Assembly: GCA_018436925.1 (NCBI GenBank)
Contig: JAHDKI010000014.1
Span: 124,001-188,000, forward strand
Reading direction: 5' to 3'
Length of the DNA stretch: 64,000 nucleotides
From: Syntrophaceae bacterium
GTDB taxonomy: Bacteria > Desulfobacterota > Syntrophia > Syntrophales > Smithellaceae
Position numbers and translations under genes: made by a program. Below the pieces are notes generated by a model that saw only the letters and a program-made list of their open reading frames with translations, searched no databases and was not told the origin of the DNA. The first letter of the stretch is position 1. The number at the start of each line of letters is the position of its first letter. Positions 1 to 7,432 of the stretch are shown in pieces.

Positions 1-629
1 TAAAGCGCGCCGACGGGGCAGACCAGAATACACTGTCCGCAGGTTACGCAGTTGGATTCGTTCAGAGGCAAGTTCATGGCGGGAACGACCTTGACATCGC
101 TGCCGCGATGCGCAGGCGTCAACACACTTACGGTCTGAATTTGTTCGCAAACCGTCACGCAGCGATGGCAATCGATACACTTGCGCGAGTCGCGGACGAT
201 GGAGGGGCTCGATCGGTCGATCAAACCTTCAGAAGGAAATTGCGTATAAGGGAAGCGCACTTCTTTGAGGCCGACGAATTCCGCGACTTTCTGAAGTTCG
301 CAGCTTCCGTTGCGCACACAGTAGTTGCATTCCTGCGGGTGGTTGGCCAGAAGAAGTTCTACGACCATTTTTCTGGCTTTACGAACTTTTTCCGTATTGG
401 TATGCACCACCATACCGTCCGAGACGGGGAAAACGCACGCTGCGATGAGCGATCTTTGTCCTTCAACTTCAGTCATGCAAACGCGGCAGGCACCGGGGGT
501 GTGTTTGATTTCCGGCCAGGCGCAAAGCGTGGGGATCTTGATGCCTGCACTTTTGGCCGCTTCCAGGATGGTTGAGCCCGCAGGCGCCTCCACCGAACGA
601 TTATCGATAGTCAGTTTTACCATTGACAT
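1..629 (-). CDS. NuoG/HydA-type iron-sulfur catalytic subunit, N-terminal part (probably [FeFe] hydrogenase)
   Basis: Partial gene: 209 codons are visible and the rest lies beyond position 1. It reads as a plant-type [2Fe-2S] domain (C36, C48, C51, C65), a His-Cys [4Fe-4S] motif (H97, C101, C104, C110) and two CxxCxxCxxxC ferredoxin clusters (C151-C161 and C194-C204). This is the electron-input arm of NADH-linked [FeFe] hydrogenases, but NAD-linked formate dehydrogenases and NuoG start the same way, and the H-cluster or molybdopterin domain that would decide is outside the window. The NuoE-, HndB- and NuoF-like genes upstream, together with DRTGG, PHP and GHKL genes, favour a hydrogenase. The start ATG at 629 has GGGAGG 11 bases upstream; a second ATG at 623 is possible. 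It follows the NuoF fusion by 33 bases and is probably the last gene of the operon seen here. Confidence 0.8.
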   Translation of the reverse strand, partial: MSMVKLTIDNRSVEAPAGSTILEAAKSAGIKIPTLCAWPEIKHTPGACRVCMTEVEGQRSLIAACVFPVSDGMVVHTNTEKVRKARKMVVELLLANHPQECNYCVRNGSCELQKVAEFVGLKEVRFPYTQFPSEGLIDRSSPSIVRDSRKCIDCHRCVTVCEQIQTVSVLTPAHRGSDVKVVPAMNLPLNESNCVTCGQCILVCPVGAL

Positions 630-662
630 TGAGTGATTTTCCTCCCAAATTCTAAATTTCTT

Positions 663-3600
663 TTAAACAGCCGCATCGCATCGCAGACAGCGGCAGGCTT
701 CTTTAATGGCATCTTCGCGACTGAAGCCCAATTCCACTTCGGCAAAATTCATTTTCCGAGTCGCATGATGCAGTTCCGGCATAAGTATCTGCGGGGCTTC
801 CTGTGAATCATCGTCGATGACCAGAGGAACGAAAATATCTTCCAGCGCGGGCTTCACATACGCAGGTTCACCGTTGGCCACACGGATAGCTCCGTCAATA
901 TCGTCAGCCGCCTGATGGCCGGCCGCGATGGCCGCGATAACTGTGTCGGGACCGGTTTCCGCATCCCCTCCCGCAAAATAGCGGGAATTGGTTGTGCGCG
1001 ATTTAAAGCCTTTGCCGACGGTATAACAATCCCATTTGTTGATCTCGACGCCGATCTTTTTGTCGATGAAGCTCATATCGGGCACCTGGCCGATCGCGGC
1101 GACCACCGCGTCAACCGCCAGGGAAAATTCGGAACCCTGAATGGAAACCGGTCTTTTCCGCCCGCTCGCGTCAAAATCGCCCAGCTTCATGCGCTGGCAG
1201 GAAATGGAGGACACCTTGCCTTTTTTGCCTTCAATTTTCAGAGGCGCCACCAGGTATTCGATTTTGATGCCTTCTTCTTCGGCGGCCTTGATTTCTTCTT
1301 CGGCCGCAGGCATATCCTGTCTCAGGCGGCGATACAGGATGGTGACTTCCGCGCCCAGACGCAGCGCGACGCGTGCCGCGTCGATGGCGGAGTTTCCGCC
1401 GCCGATGACGGCGACTTTCTTGCCCAGCGTTTTTTCGCCTTTGAGCCATTTATCTTCGTTGTTGTTGAAATCCCGCAGGAATTCCACGCCGCCGAAAACA
1501 TTGCCCAACTCTTCGCCTTCGACGCCCATTTTCGTGCTTTTATGCGCGCCGGTGGCCAGATAGAAGTAGTCGAAATCTTTTTCCAATTGATCGAACGAGA
1601 TGTCACGGCCCACGCGGGTGTTGAGGCGAATTTCAACGCCCAGCGAAGCGATGTCGTCGATTTCGGCCTGCAGGATGTTTCGCGGCAGACGATAGGCCGG
1701 AATGCCCCAGTAGAGCATACCGCCGGCTTTATTCAATTCTTCAAAGACGGTCACTTTGTAGCCGCGCAAAGCCAAGTCGCGTGCCGCAGTCAGTCCTGCA
1801 GGACCGCCGCCGATCACGGCGATTTTTTCTTTGCGGGTGACGGCAACCGGATCAGTCTTCGGACGGGGTGCATTGTCCGTGATGAATCGTTTCAGGAATT
1901 TGATGGCCAGAGGTTCATCCATGTTGCCGCGACGGCACTTGGACTGGCACTTGTGATCGCAGACACGGCCGCATACGGACGGGAAGGGGTTCGTCTGAAG
2001 CAGAATTTTATAAGCGTCTTCAAAACGGCCTTCGCGGACCAGCGCGATGTAAGAGGGAATATCCATCTCAATCGGGCAGGTATGCTGGCAGGGCGATTTA
2101 TACATGGCCGAGCAGACCGTTGCACGGCAACGGTGCTCAAAGATGTGTTCTTCGTATTCCTTGCGGAAGTAACGAATCGTGCTCAGTACGGGGTTGGGAG
2201 CCGTCTGTCCCAAACCGCAAAGCGCCGCGTTCTTAATGACACCGGCCATTTCTTCAAGCAATTCGATATCGCCTGCTTTTCCTTTGCCCTTGGTGATATC
2301 GGTCAAGATATCCAGCATGCGCTTCGTGCCTTCGCGACAGGGCGTGCACTTTCCGCAGGATTCATCCTGACAGAAGTCCATGAAGAAGCGGGCCATGTCG
2401 ACGGCGCATTTGTCTTCGTTCATGACGATCAGTCCGCCGGATCCCATGATGGCGCCGAGTTCGGCTACTTTTTCATAGTCAACCGACGCATTGAGATGCT
2501 GTACGGGAATACAGCCGCCGGAGGGACCGCCCAGCTGAGCCGCTTTGAATTTTTTTCCTTTGGGGATGCCGCCGCCGATGTCATAAACGATGGTGCCCAG
2601 CGTCGTGCCCATCGGCACTTCGACCAAACCGACGTTGTTGACATCTCCGGTGAGGGCGAAAACTTTCGTTCCCTTGCTTTTCTCGGTGCCGACGGATGCA
2701 TACCATTTGGCGCCGCGAAGCATGATTTGTCCTACGTTGGCCAACGTTTCAACGTTGTTGAGAATGCTCGGTTTCTGCCACAAACCAGCCACGGCCGGAA
2801 AAGGCGGCCGGGGACGCGGCATGCCGCGCTTGCCTTCAATCGAGGTCATGAGCGCTGTTTCTTCGCCGCAGACAAAAGCGCCCGCGCCCTGATAGATTTC
2901 GAGGTCAAAGTTAAACCCGGTGCCTAAAATGTTTTCGCCCAGAAGACCTGCGTCTTTGGCCTGGGCGATGGCGACATTCAGGCGATGGATGGCCAGGGGG
3001 TATTCCGCGCGGCAGTAAATGTAACCGTGGCTCGAGCCGATGGCTTTGGCCGCGATGACCATGCCTTCCAAAACGGCATGGGGATCAGCTTCCAGAATAC
3101 TGCGATCCATGAATGCGCCGGGATCTCCTTCGTCGGCGTTGCAAAGAACATATTTTACATCTCCGGGGGACTGGGCCGCGAATTTCCATTTCAGGCCTGT
3201 TGGAAAGCCTGCGCCGCCGCGTCCGCGAAGGCCGGAATCCAGCATCTCCTGAACGATCTGCTCGGGTGTCATTTCGGTAAGCGCTTTGGCCATGCCGGCA
3301 TAGCCGTCACGGGCGATGTATTCTTCGATCTTTTCGGGATCGATCAGGCCGCGATTTTTTAGGGCGCGAAGTTCCTGGTGAGCGAAGAACGGGATGTCCT
3401 GCATGGTGGGAATGGCCTTGTCCGTTCCGGGTTCGCGATAAAGAAGTTTTTCAACAATTCTTCCCTTGACGAGATGTTCTTCGACCAGTTCGGGAACATC
3501 CGCCGGTTTCAGATTGATATAGATCACCCCTTCAGGGTAGACCACCATGATGGGACCGAGTGCGCAAAAACCGTTGCAGCCGGTTTCAACGACTTTTATT

Positions 3601-3719
3601 TCATCAGCGAGCTTTCGTTTGACGATTTCTTCCAGGATGGCGTTTTTCACGCCGAGACTGCCGGATGCCTGGCAACCCGTGCCGCCGCAAATTAACAAGT
3701 GAGAGCGAAATACTTTCAT
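663..3719 (-). CDS. NuoF-GltD fusion flavoprotein of hydrogenase complex
   Basis: A 1018-residue fusion. Residues 1-95 are a thioredoxin-like [2Fe-2S] domain (C11, C16, C48, C52). Residues about 105-520 are NuoF: FMN loop GLRGRGGAGFPTG near 163, NADH motif GAGAFVCGEETAL near 278, and a [4Fe-4S] site C455, C458, C461, C501. From about 530 follows a GltD-like half: eight cysteines between 531 and 595 for two [4Fe-4S] clusters, an FAD motif (IGGGPAG, about 636), a second nucleotide motif (VIGGGNSAIDAAR) and a C-terminal CRCLRC. NuoF oxidises or reduces NAD(H) through FMN; GltD domains hold FAD and a second NAD(P) site. The inferred role is linking NAD(P)H to the catalytic subunit, possibly with electron bifurcation. 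The start at 3719 has AAGGAGG 11 bases upstream; an in-frame start 36 bases earlier has no such site. Ordinary NuoF is about 430-600 residues. Confidence 0.9.
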   Translation of the reverse strand: MKVFRSHLLICGGTGCQASGSLGVKNAILEEIVKRKLADEIKVVETGCNGFCALGPIMVVYPEGVIYINLKPADVPELVEEHLVKGRIVEKLLYREPGTDKAIPTMQDIPFFAHQELRALKNRGLIDPEKIEEYIARDGYAGMAKALTEMTPEQIVQEMLDSGLRGRGGAGFPTGLKWKFAAQSPGDVKYVLCNADEGDPGAFMDRSILEADPHAVLEGMVIAAKAIGSSHGYIYCRAEYPLAIHRLNVAIAQAKDAGLLGENILGTGFNFDLEIYQGAGAFVCGEETALMTSIEGKRGMPRPRPPFPAVAGLWQKPSILNNVETLANVGQIMLRGAKWYASVGTEKSKGTKVFALTGDVNNVGLVEVPMGTTLGTIVYDIGGGIPKGKKFKAAQLGGPSGGCIPVQHLNASVDYEKVAELGAIMGSGGLIVMNEDKCAVDMARFFMDFCQDESCGKCTPCREGTKRMLDILTDITKGKGKAGDIELLEEMAGVIKNAALCGLGQTAPNPVLSTIRYFRKEYEEHIFEHRCRATVCSAMYKSPCQHTCPIEMDIPSYIALVREGRFEDAYKILLQTNPFPSVCGRVCDHKCQSKCRRGNMDEPLAIKFLKRFITDNAPRPKTDPVAVTRKEKIAVIGGGPAGLTAARDLALRGYKVTVFEELNKAGGMLYWGIPAYRLPRNILQAEIDDIASLGVEIRLNTRVGRDISFDQLEKDFDYFYLATGAHKSTKMGVEGEELGNVFGGVEFLRDFNNNEDKWLKGEKTLGKKVAVIGGGNSAIDAARVALRLGAEVTILYRRLRQDMPAAEEEIKAAEEEGIKIEYLVAPLKIEGKKGKVSSISCQRMKLGDFDASGRKRPVSIQGSEFSLAVDAVVAAIGQVPDMSFIDKKIGVEINKWDCYTVGKGFKSRTTNSRYFAGGDAETGPDTVIAAIAAGHQAADDIDGAIRVANGEPAYVKPALEDIFVPLVIDDDSQEAPQILMPELHHATRKMNFAEVELGFSREDAIKEACRCLRCDAAV

Positions 3720-3785
3720 TGATCCAATATCCTCCTTAACGATCCTTTCACACAAACCAGCGATTCGTGTGAGTGATCACATTTT

Positions 3786-4169
3786 TTATTTTACAATTTC
3801 AGCCCCTTTGGCTAAGACAAAGGGCGTCTGAACTTCACCCGCTAAAACGTGACGTTTGAAAATCTGTCTCATCTTGTTGGGGTTGACGTATTCGTATTTA
3901 ATGGGCTCCTGGTTGACGACTTCCACTGTAACCAGGGGTTCGCGGCTGCAAAGGCCCATACAGCCGGAGGTGGTGACCACCACATCGTGAACTTTAGCGG
4001 CCTCGATTTCTTCCAGCAGGGTGTCCATGACTTCCTTGGCGCCGGATGCGATACCGCAGGTTCCCATATGAACAGTGACTTTGACGCGGCGGTCGCCGTC
4101 GCGTAAAGACATTTCTTTGTGCACTTTTTCTTTGATTTTCTTTAAATCATCAATTGTCAATTTCGCCAT
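3786..4169 (-). CDS. HndB-like thioredoxin-fold [2Fe-2S] protein
   Basis: A 127-residue protein resembling the small HndB subunit of NADP/NAD-reducing [FeFe] hydrogenases. It has a thioredoxin-like ferredoxin core with GTCGIASGA near residue 37 and GCMGLCSREP near 70-74. Only three cysteines are present in the whole protein, so a four-cysteine [2Fe-2S] site cannot form from this chain alone; I recall this pattern as usual for the HndB family but have not checked. It lies between the NuoE-like and NuoF-like genes (33 bases and 66 bases away), which fits a structural or electron-transfer subunit of the same complex. The N-terminal 25 residues are charged and probably helical. Identification as HndB-like is good; the exact redox role is inferred. 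Confidence 0.85.
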   Translation of the reverse strand: MAKLTIDDLKKIKEKVHKEMSLRDGDRRVKVTVHMGTCGIASGAKEVMDTLLEEIEAAKVHDVVVTTSGCMGLCSREPLVTVEVVNQEPIKYEYVNPNKMRQIFKRHVLAGEVQTPFVLAKGAEIVK

Positions 4170-4202
4170 GGGCGCGTCCTCCGTAATCTTTTTATCAAAA
4201 TA

Positions 4203-4697
4203 TTAGTTGTATTGACTCAAAACTTCTTTGAGCTTTCCGGGTTTGACGCGGCCGTGAACATCTTCATCCACGACGACGACCGGCCCCAGCCCGCAGGCAC
4301 CCAGGCAGCGGACGGATTCAAGAGTGAACATGCGATCCGCCGTCGTTTCGCCTTCTTTGATCCCGAACTGCTTCTCCAGGGCTTCGGTGAGCGCTTTGCC
4401 GCCGCGCACATAGCAGGCGGTGCCCAGGCAGACGCGGATCGTGTGTTTACCACGTGGAGTCATCGTGAAAAACGAATAAAAGGTGACGACGCCGTAAACG
4501 CGACTCAAAGGCAAATTTAAACCTGCCGCAATCCTTTTCTGCACGGATATGGGCAGGTATTCGAGGCAAACCTGAGCCTCTTCAAGAACGGGGATCAGAC
4601 CGCCCGGTTTGCTTTTGTATTTTTCGACAATGCTGTCGAGCTTAGCTACTTGTTCAGGGGTAAACTCTTTCAATAACTCTGTGTCTTCGGCTTTCAT
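4203..4697 (-). CDS. NuoE-like [2Fe-2S] subunit (HndA/HymA type)
   Basis: A 164-residue 24-kDa-subunit family protein, the usual length for NuoE. The helical N-terminal part (residues 1-80) contains ALPxxYGVVTFYSFF-like family sequence (VYGVVTFYSFF near 68), and the thioredoxin-like half carries C90, C95, C131 and C135 in the canonical CxxxxC ... CxxxC spacing that holds a [2Fe-2S] cluster. In complex I and bifurcating hydrogenases this subunit pairs with NuoF and passes electrons to or from the flavin. The start ATG at 4697 overlaps the stop of the upstream GHKL ATPase by ATGA and has GGAGG just upstream, so translation of the signalling genes and the redox subunits is coupled. It is a confident family call. 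Confidence 0.93.
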   Translation of the reverse strand: MKAEDTELLKEFTPEQVAKLDSIVEKYKSKPGGLIPVLEEAQVCLEYLPISVQKRIAAGLNLPLSRVYGVVTFYSFFTMTPRGKHTIRVCLGTACYVRGGKALTEALEKQFGIKEGETTADRMFTLESVRCLGACGLGPVVVVDEDVHGRVKPGKLKEVLSQYN

Positions 4698-5275
4698 TTG
4701 CTTCCTCCTCGGTCATTGAGGGGCGTTTCGGCTTCCGATCCAATGTCGATCAGACCTTCAGCGATAACCCCCCGGATATATTTTATGATCTCTGGATGGT
4801 TGATCGGCACATCATCGATTTCTTTACGGATTTCGCGAGTGTCCAGTTCAAACCGCCGGTCATTATGCCTGTGTTTATAAAAAAAATCAACCGAAGAATT
4901 ACTGATTATAAGAATTATCAATATGCTATTTATAGCACCCAGAGGTTGGCGGTCCAGATGGCTCAAAACAAAGGTTGCGCGGACTTTTGTGCCCTGATTT
5001 TCAGTAGAGTCCAGCACAAATACGCCGTCTGCCCGATCCGCCGCATCTTTGAGCAGAGGCAGGCCCAAACCGACGCGCCGGACGGTTTTAGTCGTGTAAA
5101 AAGGATCCAGCACCTTCTTGATCATTTCAGGCGGCATGCCATGTCCGTTGTCATGAATTTCGATCGACAGCAAATCTTGATCGTTATCCTCTTCAATGGA
5201 AATTTCGATCAGTGTTGCGCCGGCGCGGATTGAATTTTCGGCAATATCCAGAATATGTTGAGCCAGGGTGAGCAA
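4694..5275 (-). CDS. GHKL (HATPase_c) ATP-binding protein of hydrogenase operon
   Basis: Stand-alone histidine-kinase-type ATPase domain without a phospho-accepting helical domain. Visible motifs: N box around HILDIAENSI (residues 6-16), G1 DNGHGM, an F-box-like DPFYTTK and G2 GLGLP, then an unusual C-terminal segment of about 80 residues rich in charged residues. I choose a TTG start at 5275 because AGGAGG lies 9 bases upstream and translation then begins 4 bases after the stop of the PHP gene; the longer frame starting at 5338 would run 59 bases into that gene. The protein then has 193 residues. Genes of this kind are known in clostridial and Thermotoga-type hydrogenase operons next to PHP and DRTGG genes, but their role is not established. 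A regulatory or protein-kinase function is inferred. Confidence 0.8.
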   Translation of the reverse strand: MLTLAQHILDIAENSIRAGATLIEISIEEDNDQDLLSIEIHDNGHGMPPEMIKKVLDPFYTTKTVRRVGLGLPLLKDAADRADGVFVLDSTENQGTKVRATFVLSHLDRQPLGAINSILIILIISNSSVDFFYKHRHNDRRFELDTREIRKEIDDVPINHPEIIKYIRGVIAEGLIDIGSEAETPLNDRGGSK

Positions 5276-5279
5276 GAAT

Positions 5280-6017
5280 TCAGTCCTCCTGAACCCGGCG
5301 ACCGCCAAAGTTTTGCAAAGCCATGCGCAATTCGGCAAAAGTCGGTTCGCTTAATAGGAATCTCGTTGCGGCCGTTCCGATATCCCGAAGAAAATGGGCG
5401 TCAGACGAGGTCAGAAGGGGATATCGGTGAAGTTCAGGATAGTCCAATCGAGCTTTGGGAATGCCTTTGTGTTTGGAGATTTCCAACGCGTCGAAACGGG
5501 CCGTCTCGTCGATAAATCCCAACTGGCTGAGGATGCTGAAGCTTTCCCGATCAATGTGCGCGGGGATGGCAAGTCCTTCAAGATGGTGTATGTGGTCCAC
5601 GATGCGGTCAATGGAAAGGTCTGTTGCGCCGATCAGGAGTTTGTCGCTTAAGCCCTCGACTTCTCCGATTTCATTGACGATCGCCTGGACGCCGAAACGG
5701 TCTTCATCATTTTGACCGTACAGGTGATCATCGATCAGCAATTGCATCTTTTCGAGGGCTTCTAGCGTCGGGAAAAGTCCGAGCAAATGGACTTCTTCGA
5801 CGGTCGTAATTTCCATGCCGGGAATGATTTTTATTCGGTCTTTTGCGGCAGCCAGGGCATATTTGACATTGGCTGATGCATTGTGGTCGCAAACAGCGAT
5901 CAGGTCGAGCTGTGCCTGGATGGATTTTTCGACAAGCGCAAGCGGATGCATATCCAACTCTGCGCAGGGAGAAAGGCAGGTATGGATATGCAAATCGCAA
6001 TTAAAAAACTTCAGCAT
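5280..6017 (-). CDS. PHP-domain metal-dependent phosphoesterase
   Basis: A 245-residue PHP protein of the TrpH-like type. The metal-binding motifs are clear: CDLHIHTCLSPCAE at residues 7-20, CDHNAS near 43, GMEIT near 67, a histidine in IPAHIDR near 150, and SSDAHFLRD near 208. PHP enzymes hydrolyse phosphoesters using two or three metal ions; the substrate cannot be told from sequence and may be a nucleotide or oligonucleotide. It sits between DRTGG protein 2 (47 bases upstream) and the GHKL ATPase (4 bases downstream), in the same order seen around [FeFe] hydrogenase genes in other anaerobes. The ribosome-binding site before ATG 6017 is weak (GGTGGG). The family call is firm; a signalling role, for example removing a nucleotide signal, is inference. 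Confidence 0.85.
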   Translation of the reverse strand: MLKFFNCDLHIHTCLSPCAELDMHPLALVEKSIQAQLDLIAVCDHNASANVKYALAAAKDRIKIIPGMEITTVEEVHLLGLFPTLEALEKMQLLIDDHLYGQNDEDRFGVQAIVNEIGEVEGLSDKLLIGATDLSIDRIVDHIHHLEGLAIPAHIDRESFSILSQLGFIDETARFDALEISKHKGIPKARLDYPELHRYPLLTSSDAHFLRDIGTAATRFLLSEPTFAELRMALQNFGGRRVQED

Positions 6018-6064
6018 GCGCCCACCGGATATTGAATAATACAGTCAGAAAAAAACAGGATTCT

Positions 6065-6403
6065 TCAGCGGCAGGAGAGTAGATTGAAGACCTTCCCGGA
6101 AAGTTCAAAGGCCGGAAGATTGGACACCAGGATCGGAACGCTCTCCGTTTCCGCCTTTTCAAGCGTTTCCTGCGTCGGCTGACTGTCATTGATCAGGATG
6201 ATGGCGGCGTGCTCTTTAAGGCTTGCTACCGCGACGATGTTTTGGTGAACCTGGCGCGTAATCCAGATGGTGCCTTCTTTGGAGTTCGCCATGACGTCGC
6301 TGAGCAGATCCCCCGTATATCCCCCTGTCACGTCGCGATCCAAAGCATTGCTGCCGCAGACGACTTTCAACCCCAGATTTTCCGCAATGGTTTTAACCTT
6401 CAT
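6065..6403 (-). CDS. DRTGG-domain protein 2
   Basis: A 112-residue single-domain protein with the DRTGG signature (LDRDVTGGYTGDLLSDVM, residues 21-38). DRTGG domains occur next to CBS domains, in phosphotransacetylase N-termini and as small proteins in hydrogenase operons; they are thought to bind a ligand or serve as interaction modules, with no catalytic residues evident. The last 30 residues carry hydrophobic segments typical of the fold. ATG 6403 has AAGGA 6-7 bases upstream. It lies 21 bases after the RsbW-like gene. It is a paralogue of the DRTGG protein at 6849-7223, so the operon carries two copies flanking an ATPase gene. Function is unknown; a ligand-sensing role is a guess. Confidence 0.8.
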   Translation of the reverse strand: MKVKTIAENLGLKVVCGSNALDRDVTGGYTGDLLSDVMANSKEGTIWITRQVHQNIVAVASLKEHAAIILINDSQPTQETLEKAETESVPILVSNLPAFELSGKVFNLLSCR

Positions 6404-6424
6404 GTCGGATCCTTAACTTGATTT

Positions 6425-6862
6425 CTATTTTGAAAAAATTTTCATTACTAGACGGGTGCCTTTTCCCACTTCAGAGAAAATTTGAAATTCATCCGAGTAG
6501 TTTTTGATGTTGCAAAGGCCCATCCCCGCTCCGAAACCCATTTCCCGGATACGCCGATCTGCCGTCGAATAGCCTTCCTGCATGGCCAGTTCAATATTCG
6601 GAATTCCGGGGCCTTCGTCGTTGACTTCGATCTGAACAAAATCCGGCTCCACGATCAGATTCACAACAGCCTGCTTGGCATAGGAGACGACGTTGATTTC
6701 GGCTTCATAGGACACGATTGCGGCGCGGCGGACGATTTCACCCGGAACATCCATTTTTTTAAGAATGGATTTAATGGATGTCGATACCAAGCCGGCGTTA
6801 TTAAAATTGCCGCCTTCGATCGCAAAGGTTTGGGTGGCTGCTTTTTCTTTAGTTTCGCACAC
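6425..6862 (-). CDS. RsbW-like anti-sigma/serine kinase ATPase
   Basis: GHKL ATPase of the RsbW/SpoIIAB type. Motifs: N box around YEAEINVV, G1 DEGPGIP, and G2 GFGAGMGLCNIK, followed by a final beta-strand segment. Members bind ATP and phosphorylate a STAS-domain antagonist or hold a sigma factor; neither partner is encoded in this window. The frame is open to 7042, but that extension lies inside the upstream DRTGG gene. I prefer the GTG at 6862, which gives 145 residues, the normal RsbW length, and a 14-base overlap with the DRTGG gene; ATG 6907 is an alternative. No strong ribosome-binding site is visible at either, so expression may depend on coupling. The domain call is firm, the start is uncertain and the partner unknown. 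Confidence 0.75.
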   Translation of the reverse strand: MCETKEKAATQTFAIEGGNFNNAGLVSTSIKSILKKMDVPGEIVRRAAIVSYEAEINVVSYAKQAVVNLIVEPDFVQIEVNDEGPGIPNIELAMQEGYSTADRRIREMGFGAGMGLCNIKNYSDEFQIFSEVGKGTRLVMKIFSK

Positions 6863-7223
6863 TGGTCGCTTCGACTTTTTGCAGACAACCGACGATGCCT
6901 TTTTCATAGAGGCGTCCGGCGGTTTCAAATAGAATGTACTTGGTGGATAAAAGCGGAATGTTAAGATCCCTGGCAAGGTTGATGGTATCCGTTGAGGGCT
7001 TTTTCCCCCGGACGAGAATAATGGCGGCAATGTCGAGTACATTTGCCGTTCTGACCACCTGAGTGTTGGTCAGGCCGGTCAACAGCATGCTCCCGGCTTT
7101 GGCAAAAGCGAGCACGTCGCTCATCAGATCCGCTCCGAATGCAGTTTTGACTTCCAGATCGAGATGATCTTCACCGACAATCACTTCGGCATCCAGGATT
7201 TCTTTTACGTCGCGCAGTTTCAA
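6849..7223 (-). CDS. DRTGG-domain protein 1, first gene of the operon
   Basis: A 124-residue DRTGG-family protein with a modified signature: the region AFGADLMSDVLAFAKAGSMLLTGL (split around residues 30-53) aligns with GYTGDLLSDVM of its paralogue, but the DRTGG residues themselves are not conserved. A TTG start at 7223 is chosen because GAGGAG lies 6 bases upstream, and the product then begins with KLRDVKEIL, matching the usual N-terminus of this family; another TTG at 7253 lacks a binding site. It is the first gene of the minus-strand operon, with a candidate promoter and nested inverted repeats about 60-120 bases upstream. The function is unknown; ligand binding or interaction with the adjacent RsbW-like ATPase is plausible. 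Confidence 0.75.
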   Translation of the reverse strand: MKLRDVKEILDAEVIVGEDHLDLEVKTAFGADLMSDVLAFAKAGSMLLTGLTNTQVVRTANVLDIAAIILVRGKKPSTDTINLARDLNIPLLSTKYILFETAGRLYEKGIVGCLQKVEATSVRN

Positions 7224-7277
7224 TGGCCACTCCTCACTTGATTCGGAAAACAAAAACAGTTGTGAAAATGTTCAAAC

Positions 7278-7302
7278 GGCGTTCAGGGTCAAACGCCCTG
7301 AA
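7278..7302. promoter_or_regulatory. Nested inverted repeats upstream of the hydrogenase operon
   Basis: Two inverted repeats interlock here: TTCAGGG (7282-7288) with CCCTGAA (7296-7302), and GGCGTT (7278-7283) with AACGCC (7292-7297). They cannot both pair at once. The block lies just downstream of the transcription start predicted from the minus-strand promoter at 7312-7341, so it could be an operator or an alternative leader hairpin. Seen in sequence; function inferred. Confidence 0.4.
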
Positions 7303-7311
7303 TTGAATGAT

Positions 7312-7341
7312 TTCCTAGCACGGCTGATGAATTTCTGTCAA
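7312..7341 (-). promoter_or_regulatory. Candidate sigma-70 promoter of the DRTGG1-to-HydA operon
   Basis: On the minus strand a perfect -35 box TTGACA (7341-7336) is followed after 18 bases by TAGGAA (7317-7312), a weak -10. A start near 7305 would leave a leader of about 80 bases before the TTG at 7223. The good -35 and poor -10 suit a regulated promoter, but no start site has been mapped. Confidence 0.4.
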
Positions 7342-7432
7342 CAAGATTCACCATGTTTTAACCTTTTTATTTAGCTGTAAAAATGCTATGGGGCACGCAA
7401 GGGAGGGGGCCGTCCAGCCGGAGAAAACAACG

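Noticed and set aside
915..2927. 670-codon open frame on the plus strand opposite the NuoF-GltD gene
   Set aside because: It mirrors a gene with clear motifs; the composition (His/Phe/Gly/Asp-rich) is typical of antisense shadow frames and no domain is visible.
663..3755. Longer start for the NuoF fusion at 3755
   Set aside because: The AAGGAGG site lies between 3755 and 3719 and so serves the ATG at 3719; the twelve extra residues do not match the family.
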